DNA from: Climacteris rufus
Lineage: Eukaryota; Chordata; Aves; Passeriformes; Climacteridae
Length of the DNA stretch: 64,000 nucleotides
NCBI GenBank assembly: GCA_013398175.1
Contig: VZRZ01000509.1
Span: 1,684,016 to 1,748,015 of the forward strand
Direction: 5' to 3'
The notes below the pieces were generated by a model, which ran no database searches, had not been told where the DNA came from, and worked only from the letters and a program-made list of their open reading frames with translations. The position numbers and the translations under genes are program-made. Shown here piece by piece: positions 35,401-48,940 of the stretch. Every line of letters begins with the position of its first letter. Position 1 is the stretch's first letter.

Positions 35401-38400
35401 CAGTTAAGTTAGATCAGCCTTTCCAGAGAGGGATGTGTAGGATGATTTTAGTACAAAGTTAATTCAATAAAGCCTTGTACACAAGACAAGAGATGCTGCC
35501 CTAAGAGCTCATTTTCTCCTGGTAGGATCTTAACTGCCATCATTTGATGCCATTTAAGAAAATAAAGCAGCAGACTTCCCCGCAGCCTCTGTGGGACGAG
35601 CAGCAAGGCAGATAACAAAGCTGGCTCATCACACCAGCCCCACCAAAGGTGCCATGCCTTTCCCTCATCTCCAGCCACTGACAGGCTGCAGGTACCGGAG
35701 ACTTGGGCACCTTAATAACAGCATCAGTCCCTGCAGCAAACATGGGCAGTGTGGTAAGGAAGCTCCTCAATGAGATGTACTGATGGAGAAAAAGAGCAAT
35801 TCCCACCATTTAGATGCTTCTGGGTTATTGAATTGGAGGTGCTGGTAAAGCTGAGGGAGACCCCTGGTCTTAAAAGGGAAGAGGATGTGGGAGGGGAGAA
35901 CTGGGACCTCTGTGGCCTTGCAGTGCAAAAGGTCTGCTGTGGTAATGAAGTCAAACACGTCTCGGAGAGTTCCCTCACCCTCAGTGTGCAGAACAGGTAC
36001 ACATTATCTTCCAAAGCAAACATCTCTGTTGTCACACTCTGGCTTTAATTTAACAGGTTCCTCCATGCCCACACCTGTAGCAGTCTGCTATTGTTTAACC
36101 CATGTTTGAGAAACAGATCCTGCCTGGAAGGTCACAGCTTTTGTTAGCCTGCTCTTCCACCATTCTTTATCAGGATGGTACTGCAGAGAAGCACTGCCGC
36201 AGTGCCCTGTCTGCAGGACTGATGGGCTGGTGCAGCTCCTTCTCCCTGGTCCCCAGCATGGGTCTTTTGAAGTTCCAGGCTGGCACACAGCATGTCGGTA
36301 TCATTCAAAATCTCCAGTGTGTCAATTCTCCCTGAGCTGTGCCAGTAGCTGCTCACATGGGTCCCCACAGCCAGCATGAACCACGCTGGCACATAAACAC
36401 CTCACAAAAGCCACTTGCAAAACCCTCTCAGAGACACCACGCCTTCAGACTCACCTCTCCCACCCTGCCTGTTGCTATCACAACTAGTGGAGGAAGAAAA
36501 ATACCTATATTAGTGTGGCATTTGTATTGCAAGTTATTGCTCAGAGCAAGAGGTGTTCTTTGGTCTGCAGGAGAAGGACATCTGAGCAAGCAGAGGTGTC
36601 CACTGCCACGGCAGACAAACACTGGAGCCTGCTGCCCACAGAAGCAAAGCCAAACCAGGCCCTGAGATGCCAGACCACAGAAGAAGGCAGTAGAGTAGCA
36701 GCTCCTCCAATTCACTTCCAAATTAAGCCAAGAATAAGACGGAATTGCTTTGCTCCACTCCAGCCTTCGTCGGCTCAGAGCCCAGCCTCAGCCTGATCAC
36801 GGAACAGTGCACAGACCACCAGCTGTGTGTCCCTGTCTGTGGCCAAGATCACTTGTAAACAAACAAAAAAACATCTAAAGCTAAGTTTCCCAGCTTCACT
36901 GGATCTGCCAGCTAGGCTACATTTCAAGGGCTCACTGATGTAGATGGGACCAAACAAATATAAATACACATACTCCCCATCGTGGCACTGAGCACTGCAT
37001 GCCACTGCACAGATCCATGTAAACTGGAAGAAATGCCACCAAAAGCAAAGGCAAGGTTTTTTTAACAACCTGTGCTCTTTGTTGAAAGGTATCAGGAACT
37101 TCTGATACCAGCTGCCAGAGGGTGAGGGGCAAGAGCCTGCTTGCCCATCTAACCCTAGGATCAGGGGAGTTTCACAGCAACCTCTGCAGCCACCAGGTCC
37201 ATGGGGCTAGTGGATGGATCCAGGGAATCTCAGGTGAAACAGGGATAAACCCAGTGGATGTAAATCCCTGCAGGACTGGCTGTTGTGGAAGGGGGATCTG
37301 CCAGGGAGTAGGCAACTTCCCAGGACCCACTTTGCGGGCTGGGCAGATGAAGTCCTCTCTCTCTGACTTGTACTAGTCTTCTAAGAATGGAGAAATGCAC
37401 ACTGTGGGAAAGCTCCAGAGAACCACAAAAGCATGGGTTTCCTGGGACTGCAGAAAAAGGTACTGTAATGGCAGACACTGGACAAAAACACCCCAAAACC
37501 AATTATAATAATTAATAACTAAATTTATTTTTAAAAAGTCATGACCAGCACCACCTGCAGTGAGCTCATTCTGGTTGAATTCCATTCTTTGGATTTTGCA
37601 CCTTTTTTCTAAAGAAGTATACTCTGGAAATACTGTCTTAGAGGTTTCCTTCAAAGCTACCTTCCTTTACTTGGGCTGACAGTCCTTACAGCATGTCTGT
37701 TCTGTTTTTCATCAGCTATGCCCAGTGAAAATCTGGTAAATGTGATGCTTTGTGACTGCCATGTTCAGCACTGCAATGCTCTCATGTGCCAGCCTCGGGA
37801 TTTCCAGCGAGCAGCAGGTTCTGCAGTCCACTGTTAAAAACCTTGCAGTGTTCAAAGGAAGAAATTCAGTGAGAGAGACTTCTAAACAGGTAACACTATT
37901 GGGGACTGAGTGAACAGCCCAGAAACAGCGAGTGCATTAAAGAATCTTTCATCCCTGGGCTGGGAGAGAGAGTTGAGCTCAGCTTGGCACTGATCAAACC
38001 CAGTCCAGTCAGTATCTGTAGCATCAGTTCTCAGTGGGCGTTGTGTGCCTGGCACACACGTGCAAATGAACACAGCCAGATGCACCTGCCACAGTCTTCC
38101 TCCCAGATCTTCCCTCCAAGCAGGCTGTACGGGGACCCTGAAATCCAGCACTGATACTGGCACTAGTGGTTCCCAAATGCCAAACCAACTGCATGCAGTG
38201 GACAGCTGACCATTTCTCTTTACAGCAGGCCAAAAATATCCCTACCAACAATGGTTCCAAATGCTTGGTACTGGCTTTCACCATGTACAGGGCAGTGAAT
38301 CATTCGGGAAACAGACGTTTGATTCTTCACTTTCTTATTGCATTGCTGCAGACAGCAGAAAGTTACCCACTCACTCTGCTCCAGCCTCCTTGACTAAGAA

Positions 38401-39584
38401 CCTGAGACAACAGCAAAGCAGCCACTTTGGTAATGTTGAAGAATTACTGACTAAAGAACTATGTACATACAAAAAGTATTCCTTTTTATGAGTCCAGTCT
38501 CCTCACATCCTTACAAGAGACAGTTTTTTCTTGAAGCACCAGCTGTGTGGAAGTTGAAACAGCAGAAAGCCAGCAGTAAGACTGTCCCAAAAGAGAGATG
38601 CAGGAGGGCACTTTAAAGAGGCACAATAACAACTGAGAAGACAGAGTACAATAAAGAAGTGAGAAACAGGAAGGGAACTACAATGTAATAAAATTGAATG
38701 CAGTAGCAAAACTAATCAGTCGGCATAGATTCATCTCTTATGGTCTCCTTTTTTCTTTTTTTTAAAGAGGTAAAATAACTTAGCATTTATTAATTTTAAA
38801 AAGAAGAGGAAAAAGAGAGAAAAACAGTATTTTCCTCCATATTTTTGTGTCCCATTTTAACTCACTAGTTGGAAATCAACATAGTAAAACAGCATAGTCC
38901 CTCCTGAGGACACAGACATACTGATGACAATTTGATATATTGGTATATCAGCAGTCAAGAGACCGACAGCTGCATCAAGACAAGACAGACAAGTACACAG
39001 TACATGGAAAACAAAGAGATTTCCTCTAACACAAGGAATGAAAACTGCACATCTCAAACCCTTACATTGATTGATGTAGTCAAGACTCGTTGCTCACTCC
39101 AGGCTGGAGTTAATTATTCCCAGGAGTAATTAACAGGTTGAATTTTAAAGCTCTGGACTGGATGGACTTTGGCATTGGAGAGACAGGTTTCACCATTCCC
39201 TCAAAGTAGCATCCAGACAATGGTGTGAATTTTGACTTGCTTTACTGGAGCTGTACTGGGAAAAAGTATCATCCACATCAAACCAGCTTAAGGTTTTTCT
39301 GTTGCCCATATTTCTCAGTTCTGCACACTTCCCTGGTTTTGATGTCTTACAGAGTAGCTTGTCTCAAACTGCCCAATGCTCATGGACCCAATGGTAGTTT
39401 CTTTCAGTACAAAAAAAAAGTTCATCTGGAAATCTGTATCAGGTTCAATGCCTTAGGTTTAACCCTTATATTTTTCAAATCCTGCATTGTCTGGCGTGTA
39501 TGCTTTATATCTCGTTGGTTGCTGTTCTCTATAGACATAACACTACCACTCTGTACTCACCAAGGCCATTTGGGCTGCCCAGAC
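32438..39584. other. intergenic region, proximal part
   Basis: No gene is supported. Between about 34.0 and 38.3 kb the sequence is somewhat richer in GC, so overlapping frames appear on both strands without conserved motifs or paired splice sites. A T-tract lies at 34544-34559. Confidence 0.6.
34544..34559. repeat. poly-T tract
   Basis: Homopolymer run of 16 T. Confidence 0.8.
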
Positions 39585-39589
39585 CCGAG

Positions 39590-39890
39590 CTTCTAAAGGG
39601 GGGGCGGAGGGGGGAGCAAACTAGGGGGAAATTGTAAAGTTTTAATTGGTAAATCTATGCTGATATGCAAATGGACCAAGTCTATAAAAGTGTGGAGAAT
39701 TCGTGACTCATCGTCCATTTTGGGTGATGCCCCAAGGAGGGGGCTTTGTCTGCCCTAAATGTGCCTTTGAAGGCCCTTCAAATAAATACCCACCTTTTAT
39801 TATTCCCTTAGTCCTGCCTGGCCTCAGTTTTTGGGCTAGCCTTTTAGGCATCAGGTTCAGCCTGTGCACCCCTACACAAAATCAACACCG
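39590..39890 (+). mobile_element. solo LTR of an endogenous retrovirus (edges approximate)
   Basis: The order of signals is that of an LTR. A G-rich block (39597-39620) is followed by a reversed CCAAT motif (near 39645), TATAAA at 39683-39688, a presumed R region, AATAAA at 39781-39786, a T-rich stretch and a U5-like tail ending near CCCCTACA. No gag, pol or env frame lies on either side and no primer-binding site is visible, so it is a solo LTR. The TG/CA ends and target-site duplication could not be fixed. Confidence 0.6.
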
Positions 39891-41237
39891 GGTCTGTTGT
39901 GACCCTGTACTGCCTTCACATGGGGTGAAATAAGAGGTGAGAGGTAAATTAAGAGGTGTAGCTGAGCAGTGCTATTGTAGGGAGAAGCATGGTGCTCGGG
40001 AATATTATCCAGGGCATTTCTACATTAAGGTTGGTGATACCCAAACTAGCATTCTGCAGATAGCAAGAAGACAAGCCTTTATGAGACACTGTGAAACAGC
40101 ATTGGTGAGGAAATCCAGTAGATGCCAGAAAATCTGGTGTCATGCTGCTTGTGACAGAGCTCAGTAAAATGAGGAGGCAGAGAAGTCCTTGACCTACCTG
40201 CTCCCTACAACCAGAACATTTTTAGGTACATCACAGGGAAACGTGTTTATCCTACCAGGCATGTGATGCACAAAACGTGGGTTGCAAAAGTGCATCTGTG
40301 AGCTCTGAGCTTGTCACACAAGTCTCATAGTCTCAAAGCCTTAGTGCACGTGGGGATTTAGCAGGCTTTCGAGGCATTTCGCATCAGCCCAGCTACCAGC
40401 TCTATCAGGCTGTAGATGTGCTATCATCCAGCCAAAAGCATGGTTTTAGTTCTGATTTCTCTTTTCTCTCACACACTTCCATTAGGAAATCTCTAATCAA
40501 AAGAAGCAAATCATTTTTCATGTGTTGTCTCATTTTACAACATTAGAGGCAGCTATGTAGGTAGAGTTGCCTTGTGCCTAACGCTGGATACCAGAAGGCT
40601 GTTCCTACGGAGAGCTTACAGTCTGACCCTATCTGGGATTCGAGTGGCTAACTAAAATCCTTTGCAAATGATCTGTCACTTCTTTGTAAGCCCTGCTTCC
40701 TTTCTTTATGTCTGAATTCGCACTGGGGATAATGAACTTCCTGTATCATAGACTGGGATACAAGGAAACTCATTGTACACTCACCAAGGAAGAGTATATC
40801 AGTAAGTAGCTTATAAGGCAGCTCTGAAGGGTCTTGTTAGAATGACTTATTCTCCGAGTTTCAGTGGTTTGATTAAGTGGATCATGTGATAAACACTTAT
40901 AATGAACTTCTTCAAATGCTGCCAGGGAAAACCCAGCAGATAAAATGCTGAATCCCATGGCATTGCTCTCTGCATAACAAACTGATTACAAAGACGGAAA
41001 AATCATGCAATTCACTGGCTTCTTCTCCCACTCAGGACAGCACAACAGCGTTATACAATTTTCTCTGCTGCCCCAAATTAAAGTATCCTTGCTATCGGTC
41101 CAGTTCAAACCAGTGCAATTTTTCTCCTACAACTCACCAGGCAGATTACAGCTACATGTAACTACTTGCAAACAAGTGTAGTCATGCTTCTGAATGACTT
41201 CTTTCTTATTGAAGAAAAAAAATAATGCAAACAAACA
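39891..41237. other. intergenic region between solo LTR and CR1 tail
   Basis: Unique-looking AT-rich sequence with no supported gene. Confidence 0.55.
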
Positions 41238-41305
41238 TGGTACTGGTTGGAACTAGATGATCTTTAAGCTTCCTTCCAACCCCAACCATTCTATGATTCT
41301 ATATG
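41238..41305 (+). mobile_element. CR1 LINE 3' tail
   Basis: The string GGTTGGAACTAGATGATCTT, then a CCTTCCAACCCCAACC module and ATTCTATGATTCTAT, is the typical avian CR1 3' end with its octamer microsatellite. The element is 5' truncated. Confidence 0.9.
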
Positions 41306-43534
41306 AAAAAAAAAAACAACTAAACAAAAACAGAGCATAAACTCACAAGTAACATAAGCTAATTTGTTTTTTTTGAAAAACAGCAGGCTATGGTCAAAAA
41401 CATCCCTTGCAGTTTTGGCCAGGCCGATACCTGTAGGACCAATGAACCAGGGTAATCCATAGGCATCTGTTCTGCTCTCTCTTCACTCCTAGTTAGAGGC
41501 TTGCTGTTTTTCCTTCTCAGCAGTACAGCCTCTCTTCTTTATCCCACTCTCCTAAGTTGTCTCTGCCTAACAAGCTACAGTGTCTCTGCAAAAGGCATCC
41601 TGGCTCTGGCATGAAGCATGGGGTGTAAGTACTTGTTCCTGTCCTGTTATCATAAATTACAGCACTGCTTCTTCAAGGCCAGTGGTATATCCCTGAGTCA
41701 GGTGTCAGCTGCAACTGTGTGATGGATGGGGTGCCTTTAAGAAAGTCTTCTCGAGGTCCTGAAGGAAAGACCCCAATAGCCTCTTTTTCTTGACTAGCAA
41801 TACCCACATGCTCCTGCTACCATGGGCAACAGCCTCAGGATGCGCTTGCTGGTCTCATCCAATACCTGATTAAAATATTTGTCGGGGCTCTACTACACAG
41901 AAAAGGACTTGGAGCTCTGCAGGCACTTTGAGGTGCTAGGGTGGAGAAGGCAGCTGTTTCAGCTGGGCAGGGTAAAGATGTCAGGGAGCATGTGGAGAGA
42001 TATGCAAATGCTGGACTCTAAGTGAGGTAATTGGTATTACTTGGGATCCTTAATTCAGTAAAGGGTTAGTGAGAGCATCCCCTTCCTTTAAGCTACTTAC
42101 TGACTGGTTTTCCCCCAGCCCAGATCCCAGACTTTACAGACAGTAGCTGAGATGGCAAAAGCTCCAAAGCCAGCCCACAGTAATGCCTGTCCTCAGGCTA
42201 CCTCACTCCCTATCATCCCACTGAGTAATCAGCTCTTCAGGGTCACTGGGTGAATCGCCTTGAAGGGAATTACTTTGTGAGTTCAGGTGTCAGTAGAAAC
42301 AAGAGGGTAAAGGGGGGTAAGCAGCAGGTCACCTCAGCATGTCTGTCCTGCGTGTCACCAGTAGTCCTGACAGCTCTCAATGACACACAATGGAACCAAA
42401 CTGGCAGTGCTAATTCCTCCACACTTACAGCCATGGCATTTCCCTCCTGCCCAGCACAAGGCAAGCGTGCCCAGCCTGGCACAGAAGTTGTGCACAATCA
42501 CTTGTGCACCATCACCAGAAAGCCTTCCTTGGCACAGCACTTGGGAGAATGACCTTGGCTATGGCTGGCACTAAACTGTGCTCCCCACTCCATCAGCTTC
42601 CCAGGCACAGGAGCAGTGCCACATCCCCTGTCCATTGTGCTGTTAGACCACCTGGCTGACCACCAGCTACTGAACCCCCAGATATGCACAGACATGCAGA
42701 CAGCCCTGCAAGTGAGATCCTATGCTTGCAGCTTGCACTGACACTAGAGCTGGCCCACAGGCCAGTCTAGGAGCATCCTTGAATTACCATACCAACACGT
42801 TAACGTGCTACGTGAGTTGACAGCCTCCTCACACCTAGTGCAGCTGTTACGAAGAGAGGAAACATTTGCCAGATGAAGAACACATGCATGAATATCAAAC
42901 GGACTTGACAGATGAATTACAGCATCAGAGAGGTGGGAGGGATGCCTTGCTCTTTGGCTTGACCCATCAGAATGCCTATCCATCAGTTCTGTTTTGAGGA
43001 ATGGTCCAGCAATTACGGCATGTCACAGAAGCCCTAGAGGATGGTAAAAACCGTGTTTTTTTCAAGCAGCCAACCTGCAAACACAACTGCAGTTCAAAAT
43101 GTACATCAAACTTTGTATGTCAGCTTTCCTATGTACCCTTACTAGCTACTAAGTCTCCCCAGATCATGCTATTATTCAATTAATGGGATTGCAAGGTGTA
43201 ATTGAAGGGATAATACACCTATCAGCTCTCATCAGTTGTGAAGGCATGTGAGAAAGAGGTCCTTATCTTGATTTATTTTCAGCCAAAGGGAGTTCATGCA
43301 TCTAATAGGGAGAAAAAAGGTATCTTTAAAACATGCTTTCTATGCAATCAGTAAGAATCAGTAACAATAACAATACTGCTATTAGACTCGGTCATCAGAG
43401 AACAATAGAATTTTAAATCTGTAAACCAAGCAAAAATTTGCACATTCAGTTGTTTCTACTTGACAAAGGAATCTTCTTCCTACACAACAAAACAGGTAAA
43501 GGTGTGGTGCTTTAAACCACGGATGCTAACTTAC
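41306..43534. other. intergenic region
   Basis: No gene is supported. An A-rich run follows the CR1 tail. Confidence 0.55.
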
Positions 43535-43668
43535 CCACAATCTAGTCTGAAATTGTGAATCAATCTGGAGAACCATTCAGCAGCTTCTTTTTTACCAGTC
43601 TCATACTTGTATGTATTAAATACCATCCACAGATTTCCTGTGTAGGCCTGTCCCCAGGGACCGAAAAC
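43535..43668 (-). other. candidate minus-strand exon, unknown protein
   Basis: The minus strand has an acceptor-like TATACACCAG, 134 nt of open frame and a perfect donor (GG|GTAAGT). The translation begins VFGPWGQAYTGNLWMVFNTY and continues KYETGKKEAAEWFSRLIHNF, which has the look of a globular protein. I recognise no family. It may be a real exon, a remnant, or chance. Confidence 0.25.
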
Positions 43669-45002
43669 CTGGTGTATACAATTCATAAATAAAGCTAGTG
43701 AGACATGAGCAAGAAAAAGCATAGCATACTTCTGGGAATCACTCCAGGAAAATAAATATGCAAGATGGCACATCACCCTACACAAAGCTGGCAAAGGTAA
43801 AATAACATTTGGGTTCGATCATTATGGAAAAGAAAATAATTCTGTGTTCATATGTACACGCTGATCTTCCACTGAGACAAAAGGGCAAAGGTAACGCTGG
43901 AGTTTGACTCACAAGAAAACAAACCTGCTGGCAACAGTTGTAGCTTATTTAACTAAACTGGGGGAATCAAGTCTGAACCTGATCCCTGGCTTTCAGAAGG
44001 GCTGTGAATTCTCTAGAAATGACCACCACCATTATTTCCTATCTCTGTGGTTCATGATTCTTCCTATTCTAGGTATACCTTTCCCTCAACAGTTACAAGG
44101 CCTGACTTCATACAGTAGTATTAAAACATGGTAAAGAACAAAAGAGGAACAATTGTCCTGCTTTCCTCCAGTGGGTTTGTATGGACACGCCCTCCTGTTT
44201 CCATCTGTGCTTCACTCTTTTTTTTCCTTGAGAGTAGGATATTACATTTACTGACACTGGGTCTTTCCTCAGAGTTCATTATTTTGCTCCCCTTCTGATT
44301 TTCTCTCATTTTCAGTCATGTGTACTGGTTTTTTTTTTGTATAGTCTCCTGAATCCTTATTTTCCTATCAGACTTTGTACTGTCTAATCCCCAGGTTAGT
44401 TTACTATTGTTATTTATGAGCTATTGAAAAGTTTAAGCAACTGTATATAATGTATGACAAGAACAGGATTGCATAGAAATACTCATTATTTAAGGGATGA
44501 ATTGGCAGAAGACATATCCTGCAACTATACAGATTGCAGACAGATGTCTACCTGTGTTTTGCTTGGCTATGATTTGGAAATGCACAGAATTCTTCGAGAG
44601 CAAATGGGATGTGCTCTTGACAATTTTATTTCATTGTGGATTGGTCCATATTTTTCCTTTTAGGGATGATGGCTTAATGTTGTCTTATAACTATTTGCCT
44701 GGTGATATTTGTTGGCAATTTAGTTTTCTTAAATATTACACATGACAGTAGAATTGTACATTCATGGTGCAGATAAAGATTTTTTTAAAAAGCTTTTTAT
44801 TGATGCCACATTCCAGTAATAAATTTCAAAATTTGGAATTTAAGGGAAATATCTTAAAAGCAGTAACTTGCACTATTTCAAATGTTGTTTGTTCAGATAC
44901 TCTTACTGTCACTTTCTGTGTGCAGTTTAAAATTACTTTATCCTTTGTGTAATTGAACATGCTTATGCTATCCCATATTGCTACTTTCACTGCACAAAGA
45001 AC

Positions 45003-45113
45003 CTGTAGGAAAGCTTTTCGTTCTCCTATTGAATGATTGATAAGATAAAGCACCAGGAGTTCAGTGAGAGGTGTATATGCATATCTGCTGGAGTTGCACA
45101 TTTGTTTATGAGA
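45003..45113 (-). other. candidate minus-strand exon, unknown protein
   Basis: Open frame of 37 whole codons between a reasonable acceptor (CAGCCCTTGCAG) and a weak donor (CAG|GTTCTT). It includes YTPLTELLVLYLINHSIGER, helix-like and hydrophobic. Phase 0 at both ends makes it compatible with the candidate at 43535-43668. Not recognised. Confidence 0.15.
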
Positions 45114-48100
45114 CTGCAAGGGCTGACAGGTGTACAGCACACGTAAGCCTTGAGGCACCTTGAGATTTTAATGTGGGCAATAGAACACTCAGCGTGCCTT
45201 TGTGTGTGAGAACCCAGGTGTGCAGGAGTACAGCTAAAAGAGAACAGGGGCTGTGTGGGATATGTGCACATCTAGCACTGATCACTACTGATAGGTACCT
45301 CATTCTCTGTTTTCCTCCCAGCAGTTATCCACGTGCAGCATACATCCGTATTTTCACCGCAGGGCACTCAATAACAATCATTACTTTCTTCCCTGGCAGA
45401 CTCAGATTCTTGAGAGGTTGCAGTTGGAACGACACTTTATGTTGCAACCCATCAAGAGTTGTTAATATATGTAACATCTGCTGAATTGGGAAGACAGAGC
45501 TCCAGGACGATGCTCTGTAGATGTCTAAGATAAATAATTTTCTCACTGAAATTGTCAGCACAGATGCTGCTCTGACAGAGTACGATCTAACGCTTTACCT
45601 GGAATTGCCATAATGATCTTAAAACAGACTTGCAGTCTGCAATGTCACTAGGTAGGAAAAGTCAAGCGAATATCTTAAAATACTTCACTTTTTGTAGTTA
45701 ACAGGGCACTTGTTACCTCCCAAGTGTAAAGAGATGACTGACTCCAATAACGTGGTTTGGCAGAAGAATACAGAAAGATTCATTTTCTAGTGCAGGTGGA
45801 GCTCTGTAACCATCATCGACAGACGCTGGAGGATTCCATTAAGTGCTCTGTATCCATTTAGAGAAGAGGGATCAACTGAATTTTTCCATCTCTCTTGTCA
45901 CCGCAGTGATGGCCAAAAGTCATTAAGGGCATAAAATTTTTGTCAAGGATAGGGCCTTCTGGAAGCTGATGGTTCCAGACACAGGTCCCACTCTGAGGTG
46001 GGAGAACTATCATATTTACCTTAGTTGGACACTTCAAGAACTTTCAAGAATTCAGGGAGATGGGGAAAGACACTGAATATAGACTGCTGCAAGTTCAGCC
46101 TTTCAGGACTGGCCACTGCTCCAAAGCCAGAAGATGGTTTAAAATGTCATGTAGCAATTTCTGAAATGTACTCAAGATACTTCATAGGTCTAGGAGCAAA
46201 ATCTTATTTTCTTTGCCACTTAGATTTGCCTCAATGAGATCTTCCTACCATTGTGCAAGAATGAGTGAAAAGCAGCACTTCCTATTATTAAAAGCCATCC
46301 AGTATGCAGGCTAAGAGAGAAAACAACTTTAAGTACAGATACCAAACCATTCCTTTGTTCAGTGGCTCCAAATGCTGGAAGTCCTTTAGTTCTACAGTTA
46401 CTCTATTCAGGATATTTGGAAAGCAGGACTCTTTTGGCAAGTTGTGATTAAAAAGGTTCATTTTGCTGAGTCTTACTTGATTTTGCCAAATAATCTGGGA
46501 ATTAGAAGGACTGATAGGAAAGAATAAAAGGAAACAGCTATCCCTGGAACAAGGAAATAATTGCCTTGTTGACTTGTGCTGTGAAGATGTTCATTTAGGA
46601 CAACTCTATTCTGAGAAGACACTTTCTACTGTTTTTGATTTTCTGTCTGTGTTTGGAAGAGGAGTGTCTGCTGAAACCTTTTATGCAGATATTCTGCAGA
46701 CTAAGCACAACACAGAAAAAAGATTTTATGCAAATACCATAATTTAATTTCTTCCTGGCACAGAGAGTAATGCCACATTCTCACACCACTGGCATGAAGC
46801 CATATAAGATTGTTAGCAATCATGATGACCTTTCTGGTTCAGATATTTGTCCACTGAAAACTGGTTTAAGGGTCTGACTTAACTGTAAAGAGGCCATACA
46901 AAAACTATCAGATGACAATAACTTTCTGTCATCACTTGTGTGGTGTCAAGACCTAACCTATATCCCGTGAATTACCCATTTCCTACAAGAAATTAATTTA
47001 TACTATCATGTAACAGAATAGCAACCACCTATTCTGCACTGAAATACTTGTCTGCTTTCTAGTGTTTCAGTTTAGCAAGCACAACTCCCCTGAATTGACA
47101 GAATTTTTAGAGTAAAAAGGGAGGTAAGGATTCTGTGGTTTGGGGAAGTCAAAGAGAAATCACTGCCTGATTCAAAAGCAAATTTCCTTGTGACCATGTG
47201 CAAATTGATGGGTTTCTGTAGCTCACTGTCTCCAACAAGAAAAATTTTAAACAGGGAGGAATGCATTGATTTGTATTTGTGAAATATTCAGCTAATCTTC
47301 ACACTTGACTTGTAAGAAACTGAGTGATGCATTTGGGGTTTGTTTTTTAATCCTCACTATTTGAAAGCTCCCCTTGGGCAGGTAAATGAGACCATCACAG
47401 ATGTGTCTACACTGTAATTGAACTAGAAGTCCTTTAGACCATGAGCAAGCATGATATAATCCACAGCCCTCCTCCCCAAGCCGTATTCACTCCAGATATA
47501 TTATGGCAGCAAACACCACCAGCAGACTGCTTGTGACCATTAGGATGCTCCTGTACCAACCCACCAAACTTACTGAGGTACTTAGAAGCCAACATGCTCT
47601 AAGGAAAAGGTGACATGCCCATTTCTGAGGTCAGTCCTCTATCCTCGCAGTACAAAATGTGGTTAAGCATTCTTTTCTAACAGGCTTCAGGTCTGCTCTC
47701 ATTGGAGCACAGATCAAGGTCTTAAGTGATTATGCAAATACAGTAATTATGTAAATCTATAAGATTTATGACAATTGGAATTAAGGCTGAAGATGTAAAT
47801 GTGGACCTTGCTATCCTGCATTTAGTGGGAGAATTTTTATTTTTCTGAACAATGTAATACATGAAAACCTGAATTCCAACAGAGATCTTTACTAACAAAT
47901 CAGGTTGATGGGCAGAATGATAAAGGTTAAGCGTAATTTGTTATTTACAGTTTTCAAAATCATATACGAATCCCTATGTTCTGAGTGCTAAACTATTGTG
48001 ACCCATACATATGTTGTTTGTTTTATTAGACTACATGTGAATGAAATGAACAGCTGTGACCTCCCCTTCTAGCTTGAAAGGACTTTGATAAAAAACAAAC

Positions 48101-48233
48101 AAATCCTCTTTAAGGAAAAAATTCTTAATTTGAATCCATTCATTCTGCACGTGTAAGGACCTACAAAATTATCCCATGTTTTTATTACGTTCAAAATTAA
48201 TAGTGAAATGGCAGTCAAGGTAGAATTCCACAC

Positions 48234-48359
48234 CTGTTCATATGTAGTTTTGGAGTTATCTCTTAACATTTCAGTTATACTGCATTGTTCACCACCAGTG
48301 TTTTCTAATCTAGAACGAGGCTCATTGTAAACTGATATGACATTCATGTAAGCCTCTAT
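48234..48359 (-). other. candidate minus-strand exon, unknown protein
   Basis: Open frame of 42 whole codons between acceptor AGTTTCAGCCCAG and weak donor CAG|GTGTGG, starting IEAYMNVISVYNEPRSRLEN. Phase 0 at both ends. Not recognised; may be chance. Confidence 0.15.
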
Positions 48360-48895
48360 CTGGGCTGAAACTGTGAGTTCAAGTAATGTCATTTCCTCTT
48401 TGTGCAACCTTCAGTTACCTAAAATATGTTATTTAAAGGATTTTCCTCTTTCCATATATAATTTCAACAATTCTTTGTTGGATTGGGTGTGACTTTTTAA
48501 GTGTAAGCACTAAACTGATACAAGTATTTAGCTACTTTTAATAAATTCACTGAAATTACTGTGTCTGCACTGCGGGCTGATGTTGCTTTTATTACACCAA
48601 ATTATTTCTTTCAAATAGCTAACAGTACACGAAAACTAGGTGTGTGCAACCCATTGGTAAACTAATGAAAAACCTTATGTAGTCTTATAAAAATTTAGTT
48701 TTTGTCAAAAAAGAGACAACTTACCACTGTAAGTTTTGAATGTGACCAAAACACAAGGATATACATATTTCACTGTAAAGCACTCACAGCAATTATTGAC
48801 CAATATATCTTCTCTATGCCTCCTGGACTGAACACACTCCTTTTTCTCCCCCAGAAAATACAGCTCTTCAAATACAAGCATAGACAATGAGAATA

Positions 48896-48940
48896 CAACA
48901 ACAACAACAACAACAACAACAAATAAATAAAAAAAAAAAG
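48896..48940. repeat. (CAA)n microsatellite with A-rich tail
   Basis: About nine CAA units followed by AAATAAAT and a poly-A run. Confidence 0.9.

Noticed and set aside
40770..40918. Minus-strand frame with a fine acceptor (GGTTTTCCCTGGCAG)
   Set aside because: No usable donor or poly(A) signal follows, and its phase does not fit the candidate exon at 43535-43668.
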